Below, piece after piece: positions 11,571-22,706 of a stretch of 64,000 bases of DNA. This DNA is from Paraphysomonas bandaiensis (Eukaryota > Chrysophyceae). Every line of letters begins with the position of its first letter. Position 1 is the stretch's first letter. A program made the translations under genes and the position numbers. The notes beneath the pieces are model-generated. The model was given only the letters and a program-made list of their open reading frames with translations, did not search any database and was not told the origin of the DNA. The stretch covers positions 89,867 to 153,866 of the forward strand of contig CBFFRP010000072.1 of NCBI GenBank assembly GCA_965644295.1, read 5' to 3'.

Positions 11571-11943
11571 CACTACATGCACTTATCAAGTGGTAGTTAT
11601 GTTATGTTGCTAGCTAGAGTCATAGAGTGACGCACTCAACAGATTTGATGGTTATGTTGCACTGATATCCTGGCTGTACATTGTTGATTTTTACATATCC
11701 CGATATTATAATAATATACTATCAAAATTGGCAATTTCCACTTTAAATTGTCACTTTTTTGACAATTTTAGTGATTTTTTGGGTGGAATTATTTTCCCTA
11801 CAGACCCTGCATACGGCGGTATATTTTGCAGAAGGTGACTGAAACACATGAATCAAAGAAGGTTTCCATGCATGATTCGCTCGTAGTTAATATTATAGCA
11901 GTCAATCCATTGTAAATACTTCATACCTCACTTCGATTTCTAC
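11571..11943. other. Divergent intergenic spacer
   Basis: About 370 bases between head-to-head genes for two secretory-pathway proteins. It contains the A+T-rich imperfect palindrome TTGGCAATTTCCACTTTAAA followed by TTGTCACTTTTTTGACAA (about 11727-11767). It could be a shared promoter, but nothing more specific is seen. Confidence 0.4.
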
Positions 11944-13376
11944 ATGAAATTCACTTACATGAAGTGGTGTCTATTATGTACGTTTTTTTCTATAGGGTTA
12001 TCATCATCTCGTCATGATCGATACAAAGAACTGTATGAGATCCATAATTTTTCTAGAGTCACTGATCAAGGAGCGGTTGGAGATGCAATTGCTTTTTTGA
12101 TGAAACAAGATGAAAATCTTGATGAAGAAACTGCAAAATTACGAATTTTTGCACAAAAACATAAAAATTATCATACATTAGTAACAGATAAAACTTTACC
12201 ACTTTGCAATGTGACATTCGATAGTATTCGTGATGATGGTGTGTTCGTATATCTGGGTGATAATGTTACCCCTCCATATGATTATGCATCATGTTTTGTA
12301 ATGTTTCCTCGATATCATGTTGCACCTGAGTGTGAGAGACTTGAACGACAGGAAGGGTATCCTCAACTGTATCAGTGGAAGTGGATGCTTGAGGCTGCTA
12401 GACAGGGGAAATGCCGTATGCCTGAACCCACTCCATTAGCAGCTGGAGTAGAATATTTGCGTAGGAAGGCAATGAGAGGACGACCCATGCGACCCGTGCC
12501 TCCCACCTCCAAATACAATGATACGGAAGGCAAAGTAGTTAACATCCTTTGGTTAGGGTTGTCTTTTATGGGCCAGCCCTTCTTATCCTCAATATGTATG
12601 AACCCGAACATGAAAGGAGGTGGTGGAACAATTTCCACTGGTAAAGGTTTGAAAGATATTGTACCTTTCAAGGATGCAGTTGATTCCACAGGACGTTGTT
12701 CACTACCTTGCGAAGATTGTTTCCCTCGTAGTCTACATAAGGGCGTCGGACCAGAGTATCAGTCACCAACGAAGCACTGTCGGCCTGCAGTAAGTGAATA
12801 TCGTACTGACCCTACTAACGGGGAGGATCCGGTGACTGTACGCATATGTTATGCCTATACTTTTAACCTTAAATTGAACATGAAAAAGTTGTACTCGACA
12901 TTACCGTGCAGTATGCAATGGAACGATATTGATGTGATCTTTGGACTGCACCCATATGAAGAATTTTCGGGTTATTACATTCCTGGCACGAATGCTAAAT
13001 TTAAAGAACTAATGCATGTCACATACGTTAGTGTCAGTCAGATATACCAAGGCATTCTGACTAGTCAACTTAAGGCAGCTTATTCCAAGTATGGATTTCC
13101 GCCGCTAACTATAAACCATCTTCGTGGAAAGCCAAGCAATTGTGACCGTCCAGATATTCACTTTCGTATGCCTGGTTTGACCGACTTTGCATCTCAGGTA
13201 TAAATTAAACACCCTTATAGGTTTCTTGTAGTCGATATGTGTGCTCATTGGTATTTGCTCTGCAGGCATGGTTTTCTTTGCTAGCAACTGGCTTGCAAGT
13301 TTTCGATGACTGTCAGCCATCGGATAGTTGCTACAAACATAAAAAGAAGTTAGGAGCTATTGAGATTTGGAATTAG
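11944..13376 (+). CDS. Secreted SGNH/PC-esterase-like protein
   Basis: Model: join(11944..13197,13266..13376), 454 aa. The 68-nt intron joins DFASQ to AWFSLL in phase 0. The N-terminus is a signal peptide (MKFTYMKWCLLCTFFSIGLS). VNILWLGLSFMGQPFLSSIC (about 199-218) resembles SGNH block I in plant TBL/PC-esterases (GDSxxR..), but with G-L-S in place of G-D-S. The C-terminal DRPDIHFRMPGLTDFASQAW resembles the block with the catalytic Asp-His pair (D..HW.LPG) of the same families. DIDVIFGLHPYEEFSG lies between. Many Cys residues suggest disulfides. I infer an esterase- or acetyltransferase-like fold acting on polysaccharide. The altered block I makes enzymatic activity uncertain. An unrelated secreted family remains possible. 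Confidence 0.55.
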
Positions 13377-13703
13377 CTTTATGTAAATAGAATATGTGAG
13401 GATTGTTTGGAGTTTATGGAACACCATAGCTACTTGAACCGCGTTTTGTTTATTTTATATTAGTATTGCGGATTGGGGAGTGTCAGAGCATGACAACCTA
13501 ATATATGTGATCGCCTAAGACACCGTACTGCTGTTTGAAAAATATCTGCTGAGTAGGATTGTTAATGTTTATACTTTTTTAATCTTGACTTGGCCCGCAA
13601 TTCGTACTTAGCAATAGGTGTTAAGAATCAGCACCTAGTAGCTAGCAGGGCTACCTATCAAGTAATTGTCGACTAATTGACGCAGGTAGTAGTCAATTAT
13701 AAT
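13377..13703. other. Intergenic with a partial repeat word
   Basis: No gene. Near 13610-13650 there is a degraded duplicate of the start of the dispersed element (TTAGCAATAGGTGTTAAGAA...CAGCACC), just ahead of the longer copy at 13704. Confidence 0.4.
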
Positions 13704-13993
13704 TGAAAGTCTTATTATTAGCAATAGGCGTTAAAAACCTGCACCAACTTAGTAGCTAGATGAATGCTAAACAAACTAGTTAGACCTCTACCTGTAACTA
13801 ATCAGTACACACTTTTTTATCCTACTATGAAGCTGATTGTGCGTCGCCGCAAGCACCAAGGTGCGACCACTTCCGCTCTGAGTTCTTAAGGTCAACATCC
13901 CGGATGCTTGACTTCAGCAGGCAGCCCATTACCCTGGTTACCCTGCCTTGAGGTTTGAGGTGCGCCCCTTTCCGAATGACTGTTTATTCGTCA
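13704..13993. repeat. Partial copy of the 511-bp dispersed element
   Basis: It closely matches the left ~300 bases of the element at 855-1365 from TGAAAGTCTTATTATTAGCA through CTGTTTATTCGTCA and then diverges. It carries small internal deletions (for example where the first copy has an extra tandem CCCTTGAGG unit). The target-site duplication seen at the first copy is absent. Confidence 0.7.
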
Positions 13994-14216
13994 GTCGTCA
14001 AAACCCAATGACATAATAATACGACTGTCTGAAGTCTTTACAACTACGTACGACTGTGTTTCGAAGTGGACGATATTTTTACTGAGTATGATGGAAAGCT
14101 GTACGTAATACTGTCAAAATACAATAAGTAAGCTGACAGTTATTATTCGTGAAGTCTATGAACTCGATGAGCTAGGAAAGAAACACCCTGATATCGTAAT
14201 TTCAACACCATTAGAT
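13994..14216. other. Spacer between two repeat elements
   Basis: Unique-looking A+T-rich sequence with no gene, between the dispersed-repeat fragment and the MITE-like element. Confidence 0.3.
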
Positions 14217-15172
14217 ATGAGATATATTATTCAACCTAGTCAATTTGGTTGAATTTCCTAGTCATACTATTTTCGGTGTAAAAACCTAGTCAAAGCAATA
14301 AATGACTCAACCTAGTCAATTATAGTATTAAACCTAGCATATAGCTACGCTTTACAGAGGCATGAGGTCATAGCAGGTGAAGTAGAACCAATGCAACATA
14401 CATCAGGTCAAAACAAAGCTAAAGAGCGGTATATAGCAGCATAGGCAGGACTCCATCGCTCTCTCCAATGCTGAAGTAGGCTGGTAGACCATTCTTTCTC
14501 TCAACACAATCTTCATGCATGTCCTTCAGTTACCTTTGAAAACATCGATGAAATCTTACTCTCTGGGGTCTATCAGTATCACTTATTTAACTATGAATTA
14601 TAAGGCACAAGTATGACAACAACACACTACAACCTCCTACACACCTCTCTACACACTGAAAACAACTGGAAACCAAATCGCATCTTGAAGGGATTTGCTG
14701 TTTGCTGGATGCATCAAAGCTGAAACATTCTGACTGTACAAGATACTTGCTCCGAAATATTAGTGGCTTGGAGGAAGGATTACCGCGTGGTACCAAACCA
14801 CAGAAATGAAAAAATTCTTCGCTGGCAGTGTCGGTTTTCTGATGCTCCTGATCACATCCTGGCTCATCCGAAGATTGTGGGGTTCGATGCCCATGAAATG
14901 GAGATTGCTGTGAAACTACACCGTACTTGGTCATCAGAAACAGCCCAATTTTCATTCGACTGTGACGACGAAGTGTGAGGCATATAGCATTTGAATTTTT
15001 GAATTTATGGCTATAGTAGCTATGCTCCCCTGTTTGACTAGGTGAATACCCACTTCCACCTACTCAACCTATTTATTTAATGACTAGGTTTTTCTACCTT
15101 TTGACTAAGTTTTTACACCAATATTGGTGTGACTAGGAAATTCCACTAAATTGACTAGATCGAAAAATAGAT
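14217..15172. mobile_element. MITE-like element with CCTAGTCA-rich terminal inverted repeats
   Basis: The left arm (about 14217-14335) contains CAACCTAGTCAATT, GAATTTCCTAGTCA, GGTGTAAAAACCTAGTCAAA and a final CAACCTAGTCAATT. The right arm (about 15037-15172), read on the opposite strand, gives CTAGTCAATTTAGTGGAATT, then TCCTAGTCA and GGTGTAAAAACTTAGTCAAA in the same order. The arms are thus ~100-bp imperfect terminal inverted repeats around a ~700-bp core. Core ORFs (minus 14587-14955, plus 14763-14978) have no recognised transposase domain, and the plus one lacks an ATG. I infer a non-autonomous DNA transposon, with CCTAGTCA repeats as possible transposase-binding sites. I could not define a clear target-site duplication. 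Confidence 0.65.
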
Positions 15173-15434
15173 CCCATTAAATACTACAACTTGATTGGTT
15201 AATCTACAGTATACTTCGAAAGCACAACGCTCTATGTATTTCAACTCATATAGACCCTACAATTCTCAGTTAAACATATGGTTACTCTTTATAATACTAC
15301 TTCCAAATCTACGAAAATAATTGTTCTTACAACTACCTAGTAGACATACTTCCCATTAAACATTCATCGGAACGCATGAGTACGCTTACAATCTCATTAT
15401 TCACACATATTTTGAAAAATGAGTTTTTCAACAG
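15173..15434. other. Intergenic, nothing recognised
   Basis: 3' flank of the CFAP161-like gene. A+T rich, no features seen. Confidence 0.3.
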
Positions 15435-17025
15435 CTACTTAGGGAATGTTGAGTTCAGGATATCCTCGAAATAAGTATCATCTTCCACAGCGGCACTAAT
15501 GTCGGCAAAATAGTCGACAAAAGCATCCAGAGTAACCACCTCCTGTTTTCTGACCACCCTGGTCGCAATCACACCAGTAAAGTAGTCATCCTTCATCTGC
15601 TTTTCAGAGTATAGTCCCGATTTCACTGGGGGGTACTCGGAGCAGCGGTATAAGCGGGAAAGAGTGTCTAATGGGACTTTCTCAGAGCCCTCCTCATCGA
15701 TGTCGCGGTATATGTTCTCAATAATCTCTTGCCGCTGAGAAGGGAGAGATCCACGTATTAGGTCCAACAGGTCTCTGTAGTCTATCATACCGTCCTTCCT
15801 CACGTCTAGACTTTTGAAAATAGGGTCATAGTAGCCATCCTGCACAACAATTCCCCTCTGTGCAAAAATAAACTTTACGTCTTCGATGTCTATTCTTCCA
15901 GTACTTGGAGCGCCTTTTACACCCCTATCGATGTCTAAGAATGCTTTACGCAACTCCACCACACCCAGCATTCCGAAAGCCCGCACAGAGTGTCCAAGGT
16001 CATCCAGAAGTTCTTCAAATGAAGGTGGAGCGGGGAAATGTCTGTTGTCGATAGCCATGTCCTCCGATTCTGCAGTTACAAAACACAACTCATTCGTCTC
16101 GAGGTCAGGTTTGCTAAGAGTGGTACCAGTCGACAGACCCCTAAATTCTGCTTCCACAACTGAAAGTTTACCAATGGCATTGTCGCGACTAGTGAACACC
16201 TCAAAGTCTTCCCCAAAATCTGTTAAGTCTCTTGTCTTGCTGCTTGTGGTTAGGAATGTGTTGGTGGACCGGTGGTTCAAAATAAATCGCTCGGAGGCAC
16301 TTACTGGTGTGCCAACCGCAACAAACCTCTCTGTGCCACCAAGCTTACCTTTGGAGGGTTTAGTAACACGCCATACGGCGTTGGCATCGGCAGTGGACGT
16401 CATATACACCGCCTGTCGATTGGAGACTTTTGTGGACGTTCTTTCGTTTTTTAATTCTGAAGATAAGTATAGCACAGGAGCCATAGCAAAACCATCTCCA
16501 GATACTAGCAAAGATTCATTGCATGCTAGAAAGAAGGCTTGGCCATAGCATAGCAAATCGTTTGAAGGGTCGTCTTCGATACTTTGGAGATTGGAAGGAG
16601 GTCGAACAATGCGAAAGGTGTTTCGGGCAGTGGGCTTCTGTTCTGCAGAGGCAGACACCAAAAACTTTCTTTGGTTGGGACAAATATCTTCGTATGGATC
16701 ACATGCAAACGTTCTTCCTGTTGTATAGTGCTGTAGTATGACAGTATCACCAAAGCGTATATGTCCATCTGGAGAATAAGTCAAGGGAACCTGAGTTCAT
16801 ACGGTGTCAGACATTTAACTCAACGTGCACAATCTTACATACCAGTTGTGTGCATTTCGCTATTTTCTGCTGCTGCTTCCTCAAATTGAGACTTCCACCT
16901 GATGAGTTGTTCTGAAATTCTTTCAATCTAGCTTCCTCGATTGCAATCTCTTCCATCCAGTTACCAATTCTAGTAACTGAGCTGAACTTTTGGCCTCCAG
17001 CGAGTTGCTGCGGAGTGAACTGCAT
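15435..17025 (-). CDS. CFAP161: CFAP161-like axonemal protein with C-terminal EF-hand extension
   Basis: Model: complement(join(15435..16790,16843..17025)), 512 aa. The 52-nt intron joins KCTQL to VPLTYSPDGHIRFGD in phase 0. The first ~270 residues follow animal CFAP161, a microtubule inner protein of motile cilia: VTRIGNWMEEIAIEEARLKE, then DGHIRFGDTVIL, ARNTFRIVRP, LCYGQAFFLAC, YLSSE, FILNHRSTNTFL and DFGEDFEVFTSR. After about residue 290 comes a helical EF-hand-like region (calcyphosin-like). One loop reads DVRKDGMIDYRDLLDLI, and a second, degenerate DIDEEGSEKVPLDTL follows. Animal CFAP161 is about 300 residues and lacks this extension, so this is a fusion or a lineage-specific form that may make the axonemal protein Ca2+ responsive. 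It is evidence that the host builds motile flagella. Confidence 0.8.
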
Positions 17026-17490
17026 TGTTGTTAACTATAAATATCCCAAATGCTATATGCCAGTCGATATGTATCAAAATAATGAATTGTATTAAGTAGA
17101 ATGCGTGAAGTGGTTATATGGAAGCACTCCTCTGACGGTGGTACAATACATATATATATGCATACCGAGATCTGATATACATGCAGCTACCTCTCTATGT
17201 GTTGCTACTGCTGTGTATGGTGGTGTATTGTAACTGTAAGTCCTACTGCAGTGCAACCGTCAAGGTATTCTATAGACATCACTAGCAGCAGTCATGCAAC
17301 AGATATATCCCATATATGGGATGAAACACATCCATATATATCCCATATGTGGGATGTATTTCCATCGAATGATCATCGCATACAGCAGTGAGCTGGCCTG
17401 ATAGCTAGCCGGCCCTGTGAGGAGTAAGTGAGCACTGTGGCACTGTTACTCTATTCCTATATACCATATGCATATCAAATCATAAGAGAG
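17026..17490. other. Divergent intergenic spacer with CCCATATATGGG palindromes
   Basis: Between head-to-head genes. At about 17305-17355 two similar palindromic blocks occur in tandem: ATATATCCCATATATGGGAT and ATATATCCCATATGTGGGAT, each followed by ACA/GTATT-type sequence. They could be dimeric transcription-factor sites or a small repeat. Confidence 0.45.
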
Positions 17491-19088
17491 ATGATTCGTC
17501 ATGTGACTGGACCTACTCGTACACGCACTAAATCAAAGAAAACTTCGTCATTAGTATGTGCAGTTGGTGTTTGTTTGGCTTTTATGCTTGCAGCTGTTGT
17601 GTTTCTATTTGTTGACCCCACAGCTGGATCTTCATCAGGTGACATGCCACATCTCTGCTTATTCATATGACATTGTAAAGTAGGACTTATTATTGCATCC
17701 CCCGACACGAATGCTGCAAGAATGCAACTGAGGGAGCCCAATCCTGTGCATAATCAACCGGGTGTGGAGCCTCTAGCCGAACACCATCATGATGTAGCTG
17801 TGACTCCCCCTGCAAGGAAGAAGATTGGATTTGCAATTACGATTACTAAAGATGGAAAGTTCCAGGATGGTGCTGCTGTAATGGCGTACAGTATTCTGGA
17901 GGCATTCAAGCATGACGACATAGACATTTCCTTCGTTGCATTCGTACACCCTGAAGTTTCAACTTCGAGACCATTCCTGCAGCGGGTGGGCTACAGGTAT
18001 TGGGCGCTTATGAGAACATTTGTTAGTGTAACTAAGGGTACGGCAACGCCCGCAGGGTGATAGAGGCACCTACACCTGTAAACGTGAGTGCAATCCGAGG
18101 AAAGTGGCTTAGAGACCACATTAACGATAAAGCCGGATGCTGCGGAGCCGCAGAACTCATAAAGCTGTACTCATACAGGCTTATGGAGTATGATTGGGTA
18201 GTCCACTTGGACGCTGATGTTCTCATTCTAAATGTGAGTGTATAGTATGTCTATTCAATATCGTTCTGACTGGACTACCAATCTACATCAGTCTTTCAAC
18301 GAGTTGTTTGATTTGAAGAAGAGCTTGATATATACTACTGACCCCAATATGGCTAGCTACAAAGGTGAGGACAAGATGCCTGTACAGGGAGGGTTTTTAG
18401 TTATCAAACCCTCCTTGGAGGACTATCAGAAAGTGATAGACATAGTGATGGAAGGGGACTACAGAGGTAGTGCCGCATGGGGAGGTACCAGGATTGGCTG
18501 GTTTTGGGGGGGTAAGACAATACAAGGAGTACTTGCTTACTACTATACCAACCAGACAGCTGCGTCTCGGTCCCTTAGAGTGGATCGTTGTATATATAAC
18601 ACCATGGCAGACACCGAGAAATGCGCGTAAGTGGTTTTGTCTCACTGACATGGCATGAATATATGTGCTATGGATTAATTAGTGGTGATATGTAGGGCGA
18701 CAAATATTAGTCATGTGAAAAGTGCTCATTTCACCGTATGTCAAAAGCCGTGGAATTGTCTTCAGGGATTTCACAACTCATTATGTATGGAATTGCATCA
18801 GCGGTAGGTTATTTTGCCATCAGGATTGCGTTATGTGGTAACTACGAGTACAGGTGGCATCAGGTACGCAAGGAAGCCGAAGCTTTTTACGGAATTACTA
18901 CAGCAGCCGCATCTTGTGTCCGACAAAAGTCAGGGGCAATGAAATATAGTCCATTAGACCTCTCACGTGCTGTCGTACCTGCACGTCCCCATCTTGAGAT
19001 ACCTCCCCCTGGGTTTAGTCGCATGGATCCACTTCCTGGAGCTGGTTTCGTAGAAATAGACAATCATCGTGCTGGTGTGAGTAAATAG
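17491..19088 (+). CDS. GT8-family glycosyltransferase, type II membrane protein
   Basis: Model: join(17491..17638,17684..17996,18056..18233,18292..18626,18696..18803,18854..19088), 438 aa in six exons, with introns of 45, 59, 58, 69 and 50 nt. ATG 17491 is chosen because the frame opens earlier only with GTG. The N-terminus is short and basic, followed by one membrane segment (LVCAVGVCLAFMLAAVVFLF), the Golgi type II layout. The catalytic domain begins KKIGFAITITKDGKFQDGAA. Features are KLYSYRLMEYDWVVHLDADV with the metal-binding D-x-D (HLDADVL), MPVQGGFLVIKPS, and the C-terminal ISHVKSAHFTVCQKPWNC, which carries the H..K/H..C pattern of glycogenin/GT8 enzymes. It should be a retaining, metal-dependent transferase using a nucleotide sugar. 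Sugar and acceptor are unknown. A Pro-rich tail follows. Confidence 0.85.
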
Positions 19089-19772
19089 TCGTATGTCTTT
19101 TCCTGTAAGAGATAGATGGAGTGTATCAGTGGTGTTTGTTGAATGAGTGTAGATACCAATTGTAATATATTTTTCCTAACTGTCACCAGAGTTTTAACTA
19201 CCGCCTGGAAAAGTTTTTCCTAGTGTATTGTGATTATAACATCCTGATACATACATGATTACAAGAAGCCCTATTTTTTGTTAGGAAGGAAGCCAACTGG
19301 CATAATTTGAATGTATTTTTTGTATTATTATAAATGAGGAGTGGTCGAGTGAGTAGCTGCATCATATCCAGGCCCAATGTGTGGCATCTCATAAGCACAA
19401 ACGTATAAGTTTTCATCATTGATAACCAAAGTACACAGTGCTTTCGATCATCCTGCAAGAGATACGAGATACTACACACTTCACCACAGTGGTTATCTAT
19501 TGGACTATGTGAAAAGGCCAGTCCCATCTCATTGAGAAGATTTCATCGAATGTTGACTTAGTAACAGGTGCTTGCTGACAATATATATTTAATATATGTA
19601 ATGTAAAAACTATCATGATACGTCATCGATTCACCAGCATACTGCAACAATTATTCATTACGTAATCGCAAAATCGTAGCACATGCTTATCAGAGTTACT
19701 CAAGCATGACCACTAGTTTTAAAGTATAGCCTATCAAAAATAATCAAAACTAGAAGGGATAATATTTCGCTT
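19089..19772. other. Intergenic, nothing firm
   Basis: Tail-to-tail spacer. A 97-codon minus-strand ORF (19234-19527) has no recognised domain and lies in 3'-flank sequence. It is left uncalled. Confidence 0.35.
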
Positions 19773-21089
19773 TTATTTCTTGCTCATGGTGTTGTAAATA
19801 AACAACACAGTACTGATAGCACTAAGTAAGCTCGTTCCCAACATAAGGGTTCTCTCTAACGCAAGATCATCTCTCTGCGCAATTCGGTTTTGGTTGCTGG
19901 AAACCAAGGGCTGTTCAGATTTTTTCTTCTCTTCTTTCTTCGGGTAAGGAGGGGCAAGTTGAGTAATGTTCTCGTAACTTGCAGATGGTCTGACCTCGTG
20001 TACCAAAAACCATCTCACAGCCCAGGGTGAGCCTCTGTGGTTGAGCAGCAGTGCCTATACATATATTACATACAATATTCACATAATAAGTAGCATATAT
20101 CTACCTGCAGACGTTGGAAAAGGGTATGTGCGCCATCAATCTCCTCTTTGAAAATAGATAGAGATTCCACATTGATGCCTATTGGTACCCCTGAGCCACT
20201 TGTGCTCTCTAAGATAGACTGAAGAATTTCGCATAGTAGCTGAATCGACTCGCGCACTGGCGACTCTGCGGTTAGGATACGTTGTTCAGCCTCTTCTGGG
20301 ACGGCCATACCGAGCCACTTGATGAAAGTCATGGTTTTGGCACGTCCGCAAGGGGCAAACGTGATTATGACCTTTTTGGGCACAACTCCACGAGCTTTGC
20401 ACATGTCACCGTAGTCGTTAAGGAGTTTGATCATTGGGGCAGCAGAATAAACTCCCTGGGAGATAAACCATTGTGCACCCCAGTCGGCCTTTGCGCACAT
20501 AGCACTCGCTTCATCGCGTTTAGTTCCGTGTCTTTCCGCAATACATACGCATCCAAAGGCACTGTCTCCTCTGGAGCGGACAATGCTTGCTGCCTCTGGT
20601 AAACTGGGCCCCTTATACTCGAGTTTAGAAGTTGGGGCTCCGACAAGGTTGAAGGCCTTATTTTTATGCGTTTTAATCGAGACATCAAGCCATTCGTTAA
20701 AGTTATCCACAGACTCTTCGACTACACTCTTGTAGACAATGCACTGCTTCCCCGCAACCTGAGGAAACAGACTACCATACCATGATGGATCTAGAGTTTT
20801 GCGAAACGGGAATGGACGATCGGCATCTACTCTGCCCTTCTCATCCTGAATATCGTATACAATAAATCCATCTGTGGCCAACACAGCACTACGAGCACAA
20901 AATTTCATTAATATTTCTTTTGCTTTTTCAACAGATGTTCCTTCTCTATAATAAATATATTGTTACATATAGAAATAATAGATGAGATGAATGATACCTT
21001 GGAGGAGGGGTGCCGAACAAGAAAGACGGTCGTGCTGGGTTGATTAAGTTGTTTGTAAAGTCATCTGGTTTCTCTAATACGGTATTCAT
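19773..21089 (-). CDS. MTHFR-like TIM-barrel protein with C-terminal membrane anchor
   Basis: Model: complement(join(19773..20054,20105..20945,20998..21089)), 404 aa, with introns of 50 and 52 nt in consistent phases. It starts MNTVLEKPDDFTNNLINPAR; exon 1 ends in GTPPPR and joins EGTSVEKAKEIL. The body matches the methylenetetrahydrofolate reductase/FAD-linked oxidoreductase family: VYDIQDEKGR near the N-terminus, the barrel strand FNLVGAPTSK, CVCIAERHGT, then WGAQWFISQGVYSAAPMIKL, KVIITFAPCGR and IGINVESLSIFKEEIDG. The final ~25 residues (LMLGTSLLSAISTVLFIYNT plus MSKK) form a single hydrophobic helix with a lysine end, so the protein looks tail-anchored. Classical MTHFR is soluble, so membrane attachment is unusual. 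Only the catalytic-domain half of eukaryotic MTHFR is present, without the SAM-regulatory domain. Activity on folate is inference. Confidence 0.7.
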
Positions 21090-22089
21090 GATATTCAGTG
21101 TAATTATTAAGAAATAACTGGTAATGTATTACTAGGCTGTTAATGTATATGTCAGGGAGGCTAATATTGGCATGAGCATCACCTGTTGCATAGTTATCTA
21201 TAGGAAACATGCATACAATGCAATTACATACATATACATACATGTTCCTGTTGTTGTATGCATAGTATAGAAATCACAGTACCACGATGCAAAAAATAAA
21301 TATGTGGTCCTCACACATCCGTCATTCCTTCTCATGAAAAGAGTGTACAAAGATCTAAATATCGGGATATTATGGTTTGGTTCATGCCCAAACAAATAAA
21401 ATAAGGATTTTTAGGTGGACAATATTTTGTTGTTACGCTTGTACGTACAGTAGGATATGTGTCCATTTGGAGAAACTGTGAGTTTTTTTAAGTTTTGGAG
21501 GGATTTTTAGCTAGTCCAACGGTTTGTAGAAGATCCAGCACCAGCTCTTCGAGTTGCAACTAGAAGATCAGCTATTGAGTTTGGCCACAACGATAAAATG
21601 GCATCAGCATAGCTCTTAATTAACCTATGAGCAGTCAAAAGGGTTACTTCACCTGAAAACTATCAGTTTATGTTACACTGCAACATATTGCCACAAAACC
21701 CAATTGCTTAGTACAAACTTGTCAAGACTTATATCTATATATGAGTTGGTTCTATTGATATAAATACATGCAATAGTGTCGCATTCTGTTGCAGTGCGTG
21801 GAAGATATAATTACGATACGCTCTAAAAACAGCAACAAGTAACTGAAATGGAGAGACTTTGCAATAGCTCATAAATGACCTGAAAACGTTTTCAGTACTC
21901 TGTAAAAGAAATTGAGAAATGAAAAAATAGAATCCCCCTGCTATTTACTGATATTACTGCTATCGTATATGAAAGCCAGCACATTAGATTCTATTTTGAA
22001 AGTATGTGGTCAACTGGTAATTCCACAGCAGGGGGGTTTAACATCAATTACATACAAAGGCAGTGTATATAAAGTGGGAACCCTAGTAG
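21090..22089. other. Intergenic, nothing recognised
   Basis: A+T-rich. Several short ORFs on both strands have no ATG-domain combination worth calling. Confidence 0.4.
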
Positions 22090-22367
22090 TCAAATAGATG
22101 GCCACATGTTATACATCGTGACAGAAACAGTGCAGAACCCCCTGATTTCAACTCCCCGGAAAGCACCACCGGCCCGTCCTCTTTCACCAGAACCACCACC
22201 ACTGCCACCAGGACCTCTTCTTTCATATTTGATTAATCTGCAAACAGTAACGATTGTATAGTCTCATCGATCTAAAGCTTTATGACTGTACTATATCATA
22301 CTTTGAAGTAATAGACAATGATTGTGTCACTATGTAGTATGTGGTACCTATTATCATCTAAATTCAT
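22090..22367 (-). CDS. Possible small Gly/Arg-rich two-exon gene (hypothetical)
   Basis: Tentative model: complement(join(22090..22237,22348..22367)), 55 aa. A mini-exon MNLDDN followed by a GT donor joins, across 110 nt with a good TTTGCAG acceptor, to LIKYERRGPGGSGGGSGERG and a short hydrophobic end. The run of Gly, Arg and Ser codons and the acceptor are real in the sequence. The intron is, however, twice the usual length here and no family is recognised. The second exon might instead belong to a longer gene whose upstream exons I missed. Confidence 0.25.
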
Positions 22368-22706
22368 ATTGCCAGAAGAGAGGAAAAGTGAGAATGGTCG
22401 GCATGCATTGAAGCTGTTTTGTGATATGCTATAAAGCAGTTTCCAAGCATAGCTACAGGCATACACAATGGGTTGGGGCTCTTACGGGATGTAATGTAGG
22501 TGAAGCGTCATTATTAGTTTTGTGTCAGATTATGGCGACTAGGTATTTATCAAATGAGAATCGATTTGAGGCTTATTGAAGTTTGACTAGGCTCGAGACG
22601 AGTGTACCTTACGGATAACTCTACATCGAGCGTCTCACACAAGAACGGGAAGATATATCATATATCATAAAATTGTACTTGACTTTACTTCGCACACCTA
22701 TCGCGG
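22368..22706. other. Intergenic, nothing firm
   Basis: 3' flank of the exonuclease gene. Upstream exons of the tentative small gene could lie here, but none could be joined in frame. Confidence 0.3.

Noticed and set aside
14587-14978. ORFs on both strands inside the MITE-like element as a transposase
   Set aside because: No DDE/D or zinc-finger motif, and the plus-strand ORF lacks an ATG.
19234-19527. 97-codon minus-strand ORF
   Set aside because: No recognisable domain, and it lies in the tail-to-tail spacer. Kept as possible but unsupported.
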